A stretch of DNA of 14,421 bases from JBMYQA01 sp049600855 (GCA_049600855.1 JBMYQA010000143.1:1-14421), one strand, 5' to 3'. Counted from the first letter of the stretch, positions 1 through 7,450 are shown. Notes: generated by a model from the letters alone, not told the origin. Program-made: numbers and translations.

Positions 1-69
1 ATCTTTCATAGTTCCACTACGGCAATCATTCAAGATGACAAAGTGAGAATTGCTGTATGTATACACTAA
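1..69 (+). CDS. possible C-terminal tail of an unidentified protein (partial)
   Basis: The first plus-strand frame is open from base 1 to a TAA at 67-69 and reads as 22 residues ending KVRIAVCIH. The other two plus frames close within this stretch. If real, it is the last part of a gene entering from the left and it converges on the minus-strand DUF1343 gene with overlapping stop codons. The stretch is too short to assign a family, and one minus-strand frame is also open here, so this could be chance. Confidence 0.35.
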   Translation: MFHSSTTAIIQDDKVRIAVCIH

Positions 70-1259
70 AAATCTTCATATAAGAGGTATTTCTTGCGCA
101 TTTTTAAGTATTGCTGAAGCGCTGGTTGCCAACTCTGACGAATAACATCTTGTGATATTCCCTGTTCAATTTGCTGCTGTAATGCTTTTGTACCCGCCAA
201 TTTGGTAAAAAAGGCATTAAAAAATTGATCTTGCCTTGGATTTACAGCATAGAAATGAATGAGTTCATCTAAAAAGAAGTTGAACTTGTATTGAAATTGT
301 GTACTTCTTAAATCTTTTCCATAGCACGTAATATTTTGGTGCTTTGGGTACTTTGCCCCTGGCTTTCGAACAGGGGTAAACGAAAAGGTCGTATCGGGAT
401 AATCAGGGTGACCGAGGATTTGGAACTGCATATCTGTTCCTCTGCCTACACTCACTGTGGTTCCTTCAAATAAGCACAAAGAAGGATAAAGTGCAATACT
501 CCAATCGTTTGGCAAATTTGGAGAGGGCTTAATGGGTAATGAATACCGAGAAAGATGTGTGTAGTGCTCACAAGAAATGACTTGCAGTTCACAAGTCCTT
601 CCACCTTTCAACCATCCTTCACCATTAATCATCTTCGCTAACTCCCCAACGGTAAGTCCGTGAACTATGGGTATCGGATGCAGGCCCACAAAAGATTGAT
701 GCGCCAGCTCTAGTACAGGTCCATCCACATAATGCCCATTGGGGTTAGGACGATCCAATACCATAAATTGCTTCTGCTGTTCGGCACAAGCTTCCATTAC
801 ATAATGCATGGTACTGATATAAGTATAAAACCGAGCGCCAACATCTTGAATATCAAACACCACTACATCAATATCCGTGAGTTGTGCTGCACTGGGCTTC
901 TTATTTTTACCGTAAAGCGATAAAATAGGCAAGCCTGTTTTTTTGTCTTTCCCATCTACCACCGATTCCCCTGCATCCGCATCACCGCGAAAACCATGCT
1001 CAGGTGCAAAAATTTGCTTTACTTGAATGCCTAATGCCAAGAGTGTATCCACTAAATGCACATTTGAATCAATTACCGAAGTTTGATTGACTAATAAGGC
1101 CACTTTTTTATCCTTTAAAGTGGGCAAATATTGATCTAGTCGAGCAGCACCTACCTTAATTTTAGGAACATCTGCTACAAATTTATATGCTTCCTCTTGC
1201 CCTGAGCAGGCAAAAAGTGTGATGATCATCAATAGAAAAAGAAAAGAATAACGCATCAT
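66..1259 (-). CDS. namZ: DUF1343 lipoprotein, NamZ-like exo-beta-N-acetylmuramidase
   Basis: This 397-residue protein belongs to the DUF1343/YbbC family, now GH171, whose characterised members (NamZ) remove terminal MurNAc from peptidoglycan fragments during cell-wall recycling. Family hallmarks seen are LLVNQTS (about 55-61), IFAPEHGFRG (83-92, with Glu87 and His88 in the motif thought to include the catalytic acid), VFDIQDVGARFYTY (134-147), LDRPNPNG (168-175) and VDGP (178-181). The N terminus has a hydrophobic stretch (residues 4-17) ending LFAC with Cys18, a lipobox, so the protein is probably a lipoprotein exported to the cell envelope. Length matches the family. It is the last gene of a minus-strand series, 67 nt downstream of the bioF-like gene. 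Two ATGs in tandem begin it; either could be used. Family is seen; MurNAc activity is inferred from the family. Confidence 0.88.
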   Translation of the reverse strand: MMRYSFLFLLMIITLFACSGQEEAYKFVADVPKIKVGAARLDQYLPTLKDKKVALLVNQTSVIDSNVHLVDTLLALGIQVKQIFAPEHGFRGDADAGESVVDGKDKKTGLPILSLYGKNKKPSAAQLTDIDVVVFDIQDVGARFYTYISTMHYVMEACAEQQKQFMVLDRPNPNGHYVDGPVLELAHQSFVGLHPIPIVHGLTVGELAKMINGEGWLKGGRTCELQVISCEHYTHLSRYSLPIKPSPNLPNDWSIALYPSLCLFEGTTVSVGRGTDMQFQILGHPDYPDTTFSFTPVRKPGAKYPKHQNITCYGKDLRSTQFQYKFNFFLDELIHFYAVNPRQDQFFNAFFTKLAGTKALQQQIEQGISQDVIRQSWQPALQQYLKMRKKYLLYEDF

Positions 1260-1326
1260 AATTCATTACTTAGACTCCACCTCTGTTGTCGGACTACAAT
1301 ATCGCACTTTTTCAGTTACGGAACAG

Positions 1327-2463
1327 CTATTTCGCCAAAACTCGTTCCATTCCTGTAATCAATTGATCAACTTCTACTTTCGAATTGTACGCGTGTAGGC
1401 AAATTCGAATGCGCTCTTTCCCTACTGCTACTGTTGGGCTACGTACGGCTTTAGCCCAAATGCCTTCTTGCTGTAATGCATCAGCCACTTTGGTTACAGC
1501 CTCATTGCCCGAAATCAACACACATTGAATCGCACTCTCACTCGGAATGAGTTGAATGGCAGGAACTTGTTCACATGTTTGGGTAAAATACTGAATTAAC
1601 TCATGCAAGTGCTCCCGTTCTTGTGTTGCCTGACTCATCACCACATAAGCACTTTCTATGGTTGCCAAGGCATGCATTGGCAATGCGGTGGTATAAATAA
1701 ATGAACGACTAAAGTTAATGAGGTAATCCCGTAAAGCGGCCGAACCTACAATAATAGCACCGTGACAGCCTGGTCCTTTTCCAAAAGTGTAAACTCGAGC
1801 AAAACAGTTTGATTGCAATCCCAGTTCCATCACCTTCCCTCCGCCTCGTTCGCCAAATACGCCAATGCCATGCGCTTCATCTACAATGAGGAGAGCGCCA
1901 TATTGTTCGCATAAAGCGGTAATTTCCTTCAAAGGAGCAGCATCTCCATCCATGGAATAAATGGATTCCACCACTACAAACTTATTTCCTTGTGCTTGTT
2001 GTAGCTTTTTCTCCAAATCAACCACATCGTTGTGCTTAAAGCGATACCGTTTGGCATAACTCAAACGCATGCCATCAATCATGCTTGCATGCACCAATTC
2101 ATCAGAGATGTACGTGTCATTCTTTCCTGCCATGCAAGCTAACAAACCAACATTGGCCGTGTAACCTGAATTAAAAATCAATCCTGCTTCCGCTTGATGG
2201 AATTTGGCTAATTTTTGTTCTAAAGCTTCAGCAAACTGCGTATTTCCAGCCAACAATCGTGAACCCGTAGAGCCATTTCGATAGGGACTTAAATCCTTTA
2301 AGCGCTGTTCCGTTAACGTTTGAATTTCTTGAGACTGCGCTAAGCCCAAATAATCATTAGAAGAAAAATCAACCCATTCCGCTGCCTCTACATTAAGTGT
2401 ACGGAAGAGGTGAAGCTTTTTACGGTCTTCTAGTTTTTGATGGAGGAAGTTTTCGGGGTGCAT
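1327..2463 (-). CDS. bioF: 8-amino-7-oxononanoate synthase-like PLP enzyme (alpha-oxoamine synthase)
   Basis: This 378-residue fold-type I PLP enzyme matches BioF, which condenses pimeloyl-ACP/CoA with L-alanine to form 8-amino-7-oxononanoate in biotin synthesis. Visible landmarks are SSNDYLG (34-40), GSTGSRLLAGN (64-74), DELVHASM with His125 stacking on PLP, VDEAHGIGVFG (194-204; Asp195 and His198 contact the cofactor), and TFGKGPGCHGA (226-236) with Lys229 as the Schiff-base lysine. Length suits BioF (about 380) rather than longer serine palmitoyltransferases. The segment after Lys229 reads GPGCHG rather than the common ALG, a small deviation. No other bio gene is present, so a different alpha-oxoamine synthase role (for example 2-amino-3-ketobutyrate CoA ligase) cannot be excluded. 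It starts 31 nt after the MoxR stop, so the two are probably co-transcribed. Confidence 0.85.
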   Translation of the reverse strand: MHPENFLHQKLEDRKKLHLFRTLNVEAAEWVDFSSNDYLGLAQSQEIQTLTEQRLKDLSPYRNGSTGSRLLAGNTQFAEALEQKLAKFHQAEAGLIFNSGYTANVGLLACMAGKNDTYISDELVHASMIDGMRLSYAKRYRFKHNDVVDLEKKLQQAQGNKFVVVESIYSMDGDAAPLKEITALCEQYGALLIVDEAHGIGVFGERGGGKVMELGLQSNCFARVYTFGKGPGCHGAIIVGSAALRDYLINFSRSFIYTTALPMHALATIESAYVVMSQATQEREHLHELIQYFTQTCEQVPAIQLIPSESAIQCVLISGNEAVTKVADALQQEGIWAKAVRSPTVAVGKERIRICLHAYNSKVEVDQLITGMERVLAK

Positions 2464-2494
2464 GCAATTATTGCTTTTATGGATTACATAAGAA

Positions 2495-3334
2495 CTACCT
2501 CCTCGAAAACTGATTTCTCAGCTTCATAATCAATTCCATATCTTGCTCATTTTTAATTAATGCACCTATAAATGGCGGTAGTTCATCTTCTACATCCATT
2601 TCATAGAGCTTGTCTGCATCAATTTTGTCGGTTAGGAGCAATCGAATCCAGTCAATTAACTCACTGGTAGAGGGTTTTTTCTTGAGGCCGCGCATTTCGC
2701 GCACATCATAGAAGATTTTGAATGCATGGGCAATGAGTTTTTCAGGGAGGTTCGGGTAGTGTACATCTACAATGCTTTGCATGGTTTCCTTATCGGGAAA
2801 GTTGATGTAGTGGAAAAAGCACCTGCGCAAGAAGGCATCAGGTAATTCTTTTTCATTATTGGAAGTAATAATGACGATTGGACGGTTTTTGGCCTTGATG
2901 GTTTTGCCCAATTCGTAACAATAAAATTCCATTTTGTCTAATTCCAACAATAAATCATTGGGGAACTCGATATCTGCCTTATCAATTTCATCGATGAGCA
3001 GCACCATTTGTTCGTCGGCTTCAAAGGCTTCCCACATCTTCCCTTTTTTGATGTAGTTGGCAATGTCTTTTACGCGCTCATCGCCTAATTGAGAATCTCG
3101 TAATCTGGAAACGGCATCGTATTCATATAAGCCTTGCTGAGCTACTGTAGTCGATTTGATGTGCCACGTTATTAATTCTTTCCCTAACGCTTTCGCAACT
3201 TCAAAGGCGAGTAGGGTTTTTCCCGTTCCAGGTTCTCCTTTAATCAATAATGGTTTGGCTAGCGAAATGGATGCATTTACTGCTAATCTTAATGCCTGTG
3301 TAGCTACATAATTCTCAGTTCCTTCAAATTTCAT
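2495..3334 (-). CDS. MoxR-type AAA+ ATPase
   Basis: A 279-residue cytosolic AAA+ protein of the MoxR/CoxD type, a group of chaperone-like ATPases that usually remodel or activate partners with a von Willebrand A (VWA) domain. Walker A GEPGTGKT is at 33-40, Walker B VLLIDE at 111-116, sensor 1 TSNN at 157-160, and an arginine-finger candidate LRR at 169-171; the C-terminal half is the helical lid. Length is normal for the single-domain members. In many genomes the next gene is a VWA/CoxE protein, but here the downstream gene is bioF-like and the upstream one is a hydrolase, so the substrate is unknown. A TATACTTG octamer about 34 nt upstream may be its own promoter. Confidence 0.88.
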   Translation of the reverse strand: MKFEGTENYVATQALRLAVNASISLAKPLLIKGEPGTGKTLLAFEVAKALGKELITWHIKSTTVAQQGLYEYDAVSRLRDSQLGDERVKDIANYIKKGKMWEAFEADEQMVLLIDEIDKADIEFPNDLLLELDKMEFYCYELGKTIKAKNRPIVIITSNNEKELPDAFLRRCFFHYINFPDKETMQSIVDVHYPNLPEKLIAHAFKIFYDVREMRGLKKKPSTSELIDWIRLLLTDKIDADKLYEMDVEDELPPFIGALIKNEQDMELIMKLRNQFSRR

Positions 3335-3367
3335 GATTTAGCGCGTATTTAGATGTTGATCTACCAA

Positions 3368-3375
3368 CAAGTATA
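3368..3375 (-). promoter_or_regulatory. candidate -7 box for the MoxR gene
   Basis: Read on the minus strand this is TATACTTG, seven of eight matches to the Bacteroidota -7 consensus TAnnTTTG, ending 33 nt before the MoxR ATG. It would give a leader of roughly 27 nt. No clear -33 TTTG is seen at the usual spacing, so support is weak. Confidence 0.28.
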
Positions 3376-3454
3376 CACAACATTTCATAAAAGGCTGCAT
3401 GAACACCAGCTTTATGGAACCGTTGTTTAAATTAATCCATCCACAAGCTCAAGG

Positions 3455-4657
3455 CTATTGTGCCGATAACCAAGTTTTGAGTTGATGGTAAACCTCAGGA
3501 TGATGGAGTAAATCTAAATGTCCACACTCATAAATAATTACAGCATTCCCTTCATTAAACGTCAATTGAAAAGTTGGATTCGCATGCTTCCCTAAAGCAC
3601 TTTCTACGGGCACTAAACCATCTCCCATCAGGTGGTTTTTCAATTTTTTATCTTTTTCTCCAAGTAAGGCAGCAATTGCATAGCAGTTTACTGCTGAGGG
3701 CAAAGGAACGGGTGTGCGGTAATCCGATTGACTTTCAAAACGATCTCTCCCCTCCCAATCTTCATCCAGCAAATTGCCATTTCTGAGATCGGTAATGCCT
3801 TCACTTCTGATTTTCCCCAATTTGGCAAAAGGCTTTGCAAACGCAATCACTTCAAGTAGCTGATCTACATAGTTCCCCAACTTTTCCAACGGAGAACCGT
3901 GATGTGGCGTACCTAGAAAAACGAGGCTTTTTACGTGGCTTGTCCATTTTTTTTCAGCAGTTTCCCCATAATGATATGCACTTCTAGCCACTAAACCACC
4001 CATACTATGAGTCAGTAGATGCAATTCTTCTACCGCTACAGGCCAATTATTCAGCAATTGCTCAATCATATCACTGAGCTGCTGACCATTCTTGGAAATA
4101 TGTAACCCTGAGTTATAGTATAAATAAACTGGTGTCAGGTCTAATTCCTCAGCAAGTTTTTCCCCGTGATTATGATTTTCCTGCTCCCACTGCAAATCGC
4201 TCATACATAAACCATGTATCAGTAACAGGATTTTGCCATTCGTTTTTTGATAGCTTTCCTCAATTTGTTTTTGATCAAATGTTAAGGTTTTTCCCTGATA
4301 CCTGAATTGCATGGATATGGCTAAAGCATTTTCACTATCCACTAAGTAATTGCCTACAGCTCCATTGAGCGCAGAAATCGCGGCAGTTTTTTCTACTGAC
4401 ACGCTAGATGGTTCTTTGGATGAGGCGACTTCATTGATCGTTTTACTCACACTGCTTCCGATGATTTTGGTAAGTGATCGGATTCCATTATACGAAACGC
4501 TAGAAAAACCGCCAATAATCTTTTTTACAGGAGGGACAGGTTTCAATATGCGATTTTGCATATCCTCCGTGATATCGGTAATCCCTAAAGTTACATCTGT
4601 GATTATTTTAACAATTTCCTGCAAGTCTTTGGAATCAATCTTATTCTTCTTCGCCAT
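3455..4657 (-). CDS. PGAP1-like alpha/beta hydrolase (lipase/esterase family)
   Basis: This 400-residue protein has an alpha/beta-hydrolase domain from about 140 onward. Seen are the oxyanion strand LLLIHGL (144-150), the nucleophile elbow THSMGGLVARSA (216-227, Ser218), FLGTPHHGSPL (248-258), an acid-loop candidate GDGLVP (345-350, Asp346), and a histidine in ECGHLDLL (377-384, His380). This is the arrangement of lipase and GPI-inositol-deacylase-like (PGAP1) hydrolases. Residues 1-110 carry a helical region with LGITDITEDMQNRI, a leader segment I recognise from bacterial members of this hydrolase class. There is no signal peptide, so a cytosolic location is likely. The substrate cannot be told from sequence. 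It is the first gene of the minus-strand series and is divergent from the HerA-like gene. Confidence 0.8.
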   Translation of the reverse strand: MAKKNKIDSKDLQEIVKIITDVTLGITDITEDMQNRILKPVPPVKKIIGGFSSVSYNGIRSLTKIIGSSVSKTINEVASSKEPSSVSVEKTAAISALNGAVGNYLVDSENALAISMQFRYQGKTLTFDQKQIEESYQKTNGKILLLIHGLCMSDLQWEQENHNHGEKLAEELDLTPVYLYYNSGLHISKNGQQLSDMIEQLLNNWPVAVEELHLLTHSMGGLVARSAYHYGETAEKKWTSHVKSLVFLGTPHHGSPLEKLGNYVDQLLEVIAFAKPFAKLGKIRSEGITDLRNGNLLDEDWEGRDRFESQSDYRTPVPLPSAVNCYAIAALLGEKDKKLKNHLMGDGLVPVESALGKHANPTFQLTFNEGNAVIIYECGHLDLLHHPEVYHQLKTWLSAQ

Positions 4658-4809
4658 GATGAATAGGGTTATAACAAGTGGTTATGGGTAAATTTAACGA
4701 ATGTATTCGGCATTGAAGAAGAATAGCTAAAATCAATTCATTGTCAAATGCATTACTGCTAGGAAACTGAAAAAGAAGAAATTCATATATTGGAAATCAA
4801 ACAATCTTA

Positions 4810-4866
4810 GAGCTTGAAATTAACATTTGAGCTTGTCACTTCACTAAGAACTTGTTTACAAATACA
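4810..4866. repeat. three GA(G/A)CTTG direct repeats, 19-bp period
   Basis: GAGCTTG begins at 4810 and 4829 and GAACTTG at 4848, so the spacing is exactly 19 bp twice. They lie between the divergent hydrolase and HerA-like genes, upstream of the likely HerA promoter. They may be binding sites for a regulator, but only the seven-base cores are conserved, so chance is possible. Confidence 0.4.
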
Positions 4867-4872
4867 AACAAG
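4851..4872. promoter_or_regulatory. inverted repeat, possible operator upstream of the HerA-like gene
   Basis: CTTGTTT (4851-4857) and AAACAAG (4866-4872) are a perfect 7-bp inverted repeat with an 8-nt spacer. It sits just upstream of the CATCTTTG octamer, where the -33 element would be expected, which would suit an operator. It also overlaps the last GAACTTG direct repeat. No binding protein is known. Confidence 0.35.
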
Positions 4873-4879
4873 CCTTGCG

Positions 4880-4887
4880 CATCTTTG
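4880..4887 (+). promoter_or_regulatory. candidate -7 box for the HerA-like gene
   Basis: CATCTTTG matches TAnnTTTG at all positions except the first. Transcription from about 4894 would give a leader of nearly 60 nt before the ATG at 4952, and would exclude the ATG at 4814 as the start. The same octamer, preceded by G, occurs upstream of the aminotransferase at 7451. The -33 element is not clear. Confidence 0.35.
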
Positions 4888-4951
4888 CTGCGAATCCTTA
4901 AATTTGAAACACCTGATCATCAAATCTACAGCAGAATCATCAATCAACACT

Positions 4952-6535
4952 ATGGAAAAACGAGAGAAATTTATTGAGGAAATCAACCAAGGTTATACAT
5001 TTAAAGGCGACTTCTTTGTAATGGGTGGAGCGATGCTAGATGGCGAAACCATTCCCGATACGTTGATAAAAGTGCCTTTAAAAACCCTTAATCGTCATGG
5101 CCTGATTGCAGGTGCTACGGGTACAGGAAAAACGAAAACCTTGCAATCTATCGCTGAGCGGCTTTCCGAAAATGGCGTTCCCGTATTATTGATGGACATT
5201 AAAGGCGATTTGAGCGGAATTGCTGCTGAAGGCAAGCATCATCCTAAGATTGATGAGCGCCATGAAAAGATCGGAATACCCTATTCGCCCATGGCGTATC
5301 CTGTGGAATTGTTGAGCTTATCTAACGAAAAGGGGGCAAAATTAAGAGCTACGGTTTCGGAGTTTGGCCCTGTGTTGCTGTCTAAAATTTTAAGCTTAAA
5401 CGATACGCAAAGTGGTGTAATCTCTTTGGTATTTAAGTATTGCGATGATACGGGTTTACCGCTATTGGATTTGAAAGATTTGAGAAAGGTATTGCAGTAT
5501 GTAACTGCGGAAGGCAAAGCTGAAGTACAAAAAGAGTATGGTTCCATCTCTTCGGCTTCGGTAGGAGCCATTTTGCGGAAAATCATTGAATTAGAACAGC
5601 AAGGAGCAGATCAGTTTTTTGGAGAACGCTCTTTTGATGTAGAAGATTTGATGCGAACGAATGAAGAAGGTATGGGGTATACGTCCATTATCCGACTCAC
5701 AGATATGCAGAGCAAGCCGAAGTTATTTTCTACTTTTATGCTTTGCCTACTCGCTGAATTATATGAAACACTGCCAGAACAAGGTGATGCCGATAAACCC
5801 AAACTAGTCGTATTTATTGATGAAGCCCACTTAGTGTTCGATAAGGCATCGGATGCTTTATTAGAACAGTTGGAACAAATCATCAAACTCATCCGATCAA
5901 AAGGGGTTGGCTTATTCTTTTGTACTCAAAATCCCGCAGATATTCCTGCTGATATTTTGGGGCAACTGGGAATGAAAGTACAACATGCTTTGCGAGCTTT
6001 TACTGCACGTGATCGCAAAGCCATCAAATTAGCCGCAGAAAACTACCCCATCACCGAATATTATGATACGGCCACCTTATTAACCTCCATGGGAATCGGC
6101 GAAGCTGCCATATCTGTACTGAATGAAAAGGGAATTCCCACGCCATTGGCTGCCACATTGCTAACAGCTCCGCGTTCTCGCATGGATATTTTGAGTGATG
6201 CCGAAATGGAGACCTTAGTTAACTATTCTGATATTTTAAAAAAATATAACGAGGACATTGATCGGGAAAGTGCCTACGAGATTTTGAATGAAAAGCTCAA
6301 TGAATTGGCAGCAGAGGAGGAAAAAGCAAAACAAGCACAACAAGAGGCTAAAGCTAGCCGAAGTTCCAGAGGCCGAGCAGCCAAAGAAGAAAGCTTTTTA
6401 GAGTCCATGTTGAAAAGCCCATTAGCCAAACAAGTCGGGCGTACCGTAGCCAGAGAGGTTACACGTGGTTTGTTAGGGGCGTTGGGTATTAAATCATCCA
6501 GAAGACGAAGAACAAAGAGTAGTTCATGGTTTTAG
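4952..6535 (+). CDS. HerA/YjgR-like DUF853 P-loop ATPase
   Basis: With the start at 4952 this is a 527-residue protein of the DUF853 family (E. coli YjgR type), related to HerA/FtsK-class translocating ATPases. Numbered from that start, Walker A GATGTGKT is at 54-61, Walker B VVFIDEAH at 286-293, and a polar sensor TQNPAD at 325-330. From about 450 the chain becomes charged and helical (EEEKAKQAQQEAKASR) and ends in a basic tail SSRRRRTKSSSWF. I chose 4952 because family similarity begins at MEKREKF; an in-frame ATG at 4814 would add 46 residues with no family character and would cover the upstream repeats. YjgR-type proteins are poorly understood; a nucleic-acid or protein motor role is inference. 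No nurA or other repair gene is adjacent. Confidence 0.88.
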   Translation: MEKREKFIEEINQGYTFKGDFFVMGGAMLDGETIPDTLIKVPLKTLNRHGLIAGATGTGKTKTLQSIAERLSENGVPVLLMDIKGDLSGIAAEGKHHPKIDERHEKIGIPYSPMAYPVELLSLSNEKGAKLRATVSEFGPVLLSKILSLNDTQSGVISLVFKYCDDTGLPLLDLKDLRKVLQYVTAEGKAEVQKEYGSISSASVGAILRKIIELEQQGADQFFGERSFDVEDLMRTNEEGMGYTSIIRLTDMQSKPKLFSTFMLCLLAELYETLPEQGDADKPKLVVFIDEAHLVFDKASDALLEQLEQIIKLIRSKGVGLFFCTQNPADIPADILGQLGMKVQHALRAFTARDRKAIKLAAENYPITEYYDTATLLTSMGIGEAAISVLNEKGIPTPLAATLLTAPRSRMDILSDAEMETLVNYSDILKKYNEDIDRESAYEILNEKLNELAAEEEKAKQAQQEAKASRSSRGRAAKEESFLESMLKSPLAKQVGRTVAREVTRGLLGALGIKSSRRRRTKSSSWF

Positions 6536-6551
6536 TGTCGCATAAAATGGC

Positions 6552-6614
6552 ATAAGGGCGAATGTTCATTCGCCCATACAATCACCGCAGGAGCGAATTA
6601 CTATTCGCCCTTAT
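6552..6614. repeat. REP-like nested palindromic element
   Basis: Two hairpins stand in tandem: GGGCGAAT-gttc-ATTCGCCC (6556-6575) and GCGAAT-tact-ATTCGC (6593-6608). In addition, the outer arms ATAAGGGCGAAT (6552-6563) and ATTCGCCCTTAT (6603-6614) are perfect 12-bp complements, so the whole unit can fold either as two small hairpins or as one large one. This resembles interspersed REP/BIME-type palindromes. It starts 17 nt after the HerA-like stop and could also limit transcription, though no T-tract follows. It also separates the HerA-like gene from nuoB. Confidence 0.7.
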
Positions 6615-6686
6615 ACCCATCCCATCCAAATACAAACCAAAAAAAGTTTTTCACCCCGACACCCATCCATATCCAAGTCCGTTTGG

Positions 6687-6694
6687 TATGTTTG
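6687..6694 (+). promoter_or_regulatory. exact TAnnTTTG octamer just upstream of nuoB
   Basis: TATGTTTG is a full match to the Bacteroidota -7 consensus and ends only 4 nt before the nuoB ATG at 6699. If used, transcription would begin at or next to the start codon, giving a leaderless or nearly leaderless mRNA. No good -33 element is visible, so it may be coincidental. Confidence 0.3.
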
Positions 6695-6698
6695 CATT

Positions 6699-7217
6699 AT
6701 GGGATTATTAGATCAGCAATTTACATCAGGTGGCGTAGTAGTGACCAAGTTAGACGACCTCATCAATTGGGCACGTTTATCTTCCTTATGGCCGATGGGT
6801 TTTGGATTAGCCTGTTGTGCCATTGAGATGATGGCTACCTATGCTTCTGGCTATGATTTAGATCGCTTCGGCGTAATTCCGAGAGCGTCTCCCCGACAAT
6901 CGGATGTGATGATTGTGGCGGGTACAGTCACCTTCAAAATGGCTGATCGCGTAAGGCGGCTTTATGAACAAATGGCTGAGCCTCGTTACGTCATTTCGAT
7001 GGGAAGTTGTTCCAATTGTGGCGGTCCTTATTGGGAACATGGCTATCATGTGGTGAAAGGCGTTGACCGCATTATTCCAGTAGATGTGTATGTACCAGGT
7101 TGCCCACCACGCCCAGAGGCATTGATTGGTGGCTTTTTGAAATTGCAAGAAAAGATTAAGCAAGAAACACTCATGGCACCTACAGCCATTGAAGCCTTGA
7201 TGCAGGCTAAAGCCTGA
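6699..7217 (+). CDS. nuoB: NADH-quinone oxidoreductase subunit B (complex I), solitary
   Basis: This 172-residue protein is NuoB, the peripheral-arm subunit of respiratory complex I that holds Fe-S cluster N2, the last electron carrier before quinone. The expected ligands are seen: the tandem cysteines in GLACCAIEMMATYA (Cys39, Cys40), Cys104 in SMGSCSNCGGPY, and Cys135 in YVPGCPPRPEALIGG. Length and motifs are complete, so it looks functional. What is odd is its place: no nuoA, nuoC, nuoD or other complex I gene lies beside it; its neighbours are a HerA-like ATPase and an aminotransferase. It may be a second copy beside a main nuo operon, or a dispersed subunit gene. The ATG at 6699 gives the usual short N-terminal extension before VVVTKLDDLINWAR. 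Confidence 0.95.
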   Translation: MGLLDQQFTSGGVVVTKLDDLINWARLSSLWPMGFGLACCAIEMMATYASGYDLDRFGVIPRASPRQSDVMIVAGTVTFKMADRVRRLYEQMAEPRYVISMGSCSNCGGPYWEHGYHVVKGVDRIIPVDVYVPGCPPRPEALIGGFLKLQEKIKQETLMAPTAIEALMQAKA

Positions 7218-7261
7218 CATCCTCTTCAATCATGCTAAATACCACCATCGTCCTATAATTG

Positions 7262-7299
7262 CTAAGCTAAAACATGCTCCGTTCTGTTTTCTAGCTGAG
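7262..7299 (+). other. imperfect hairpin downstream of nuoB
   Basis: AGCTA-AAACA (7265-7274) pairs with TGTTT-TC-TAGCT (7285-7296), leaving a two-base bulge and a 10-nt loop. It lies 48 nt after the nuoB stop. No T-run follows, so it is at best a weak transcription-stop or mRNA 3'-end structure. Confidence 0.25.
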
Positions 7300-7310
7300 G
7301 CATTTACTCA

Positions 7311-7355
7311 TTTGTCCCCCAAATATCCCCCCGCATGTCCCTCTTTTGTCCTCCT
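7311..7355 (+). repeat. four helically spaced TGTCC-type direct repeats
   Basis: Four similar units follow one another: TTTGTCCCCCA, AATATCCCCCCG, CATGTCCCTCT and TTTGTCCTCCT, with cores starting at 7313, 7324, 7336 and 7347. Steps of 11, 12 and 11 bp put them on nearly the same face of the helix. They lie about 145-185 bp upstream of the aminotransferase ATG and some 100 bp upstream of its candidate -7 box, a plausible place for an activator or repressor array. The strand is strongly pyrimidine-rich here, so part of the likeness may be compositional. Confidence 0.45.
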
Positions 7356-7450
7356 TTTTTTGTAAATTCCTCTTAATTTTACCCGTATATTCGTATAAAC
7401 ATTCATTCACAAAAGTGCTTTAAATCTATCAAATAAGCATATTTATAAAG

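Noticed and set aside
4814..4951. In-frame upstream ATG that would extend the HerA-like protein by 46 residues
   Set aside because: The extra residues have no family character, lie over direct and inverted repeats and a candidate promoter, and the family's usual beginning is at MEKREKF.
5281..5892. Two minus-strand open frames of 93-101 codons
   Set aside because: They are antisense to the HerA-like ATPase core and carry no family signature.
4952..6535. HerA-type ATPase as part of a defence or repair system
   Set aside because: The protein is of the YjgR/DUF853 type, and no nurA, nuclease, SIR2 or other defence gene is adjacent.
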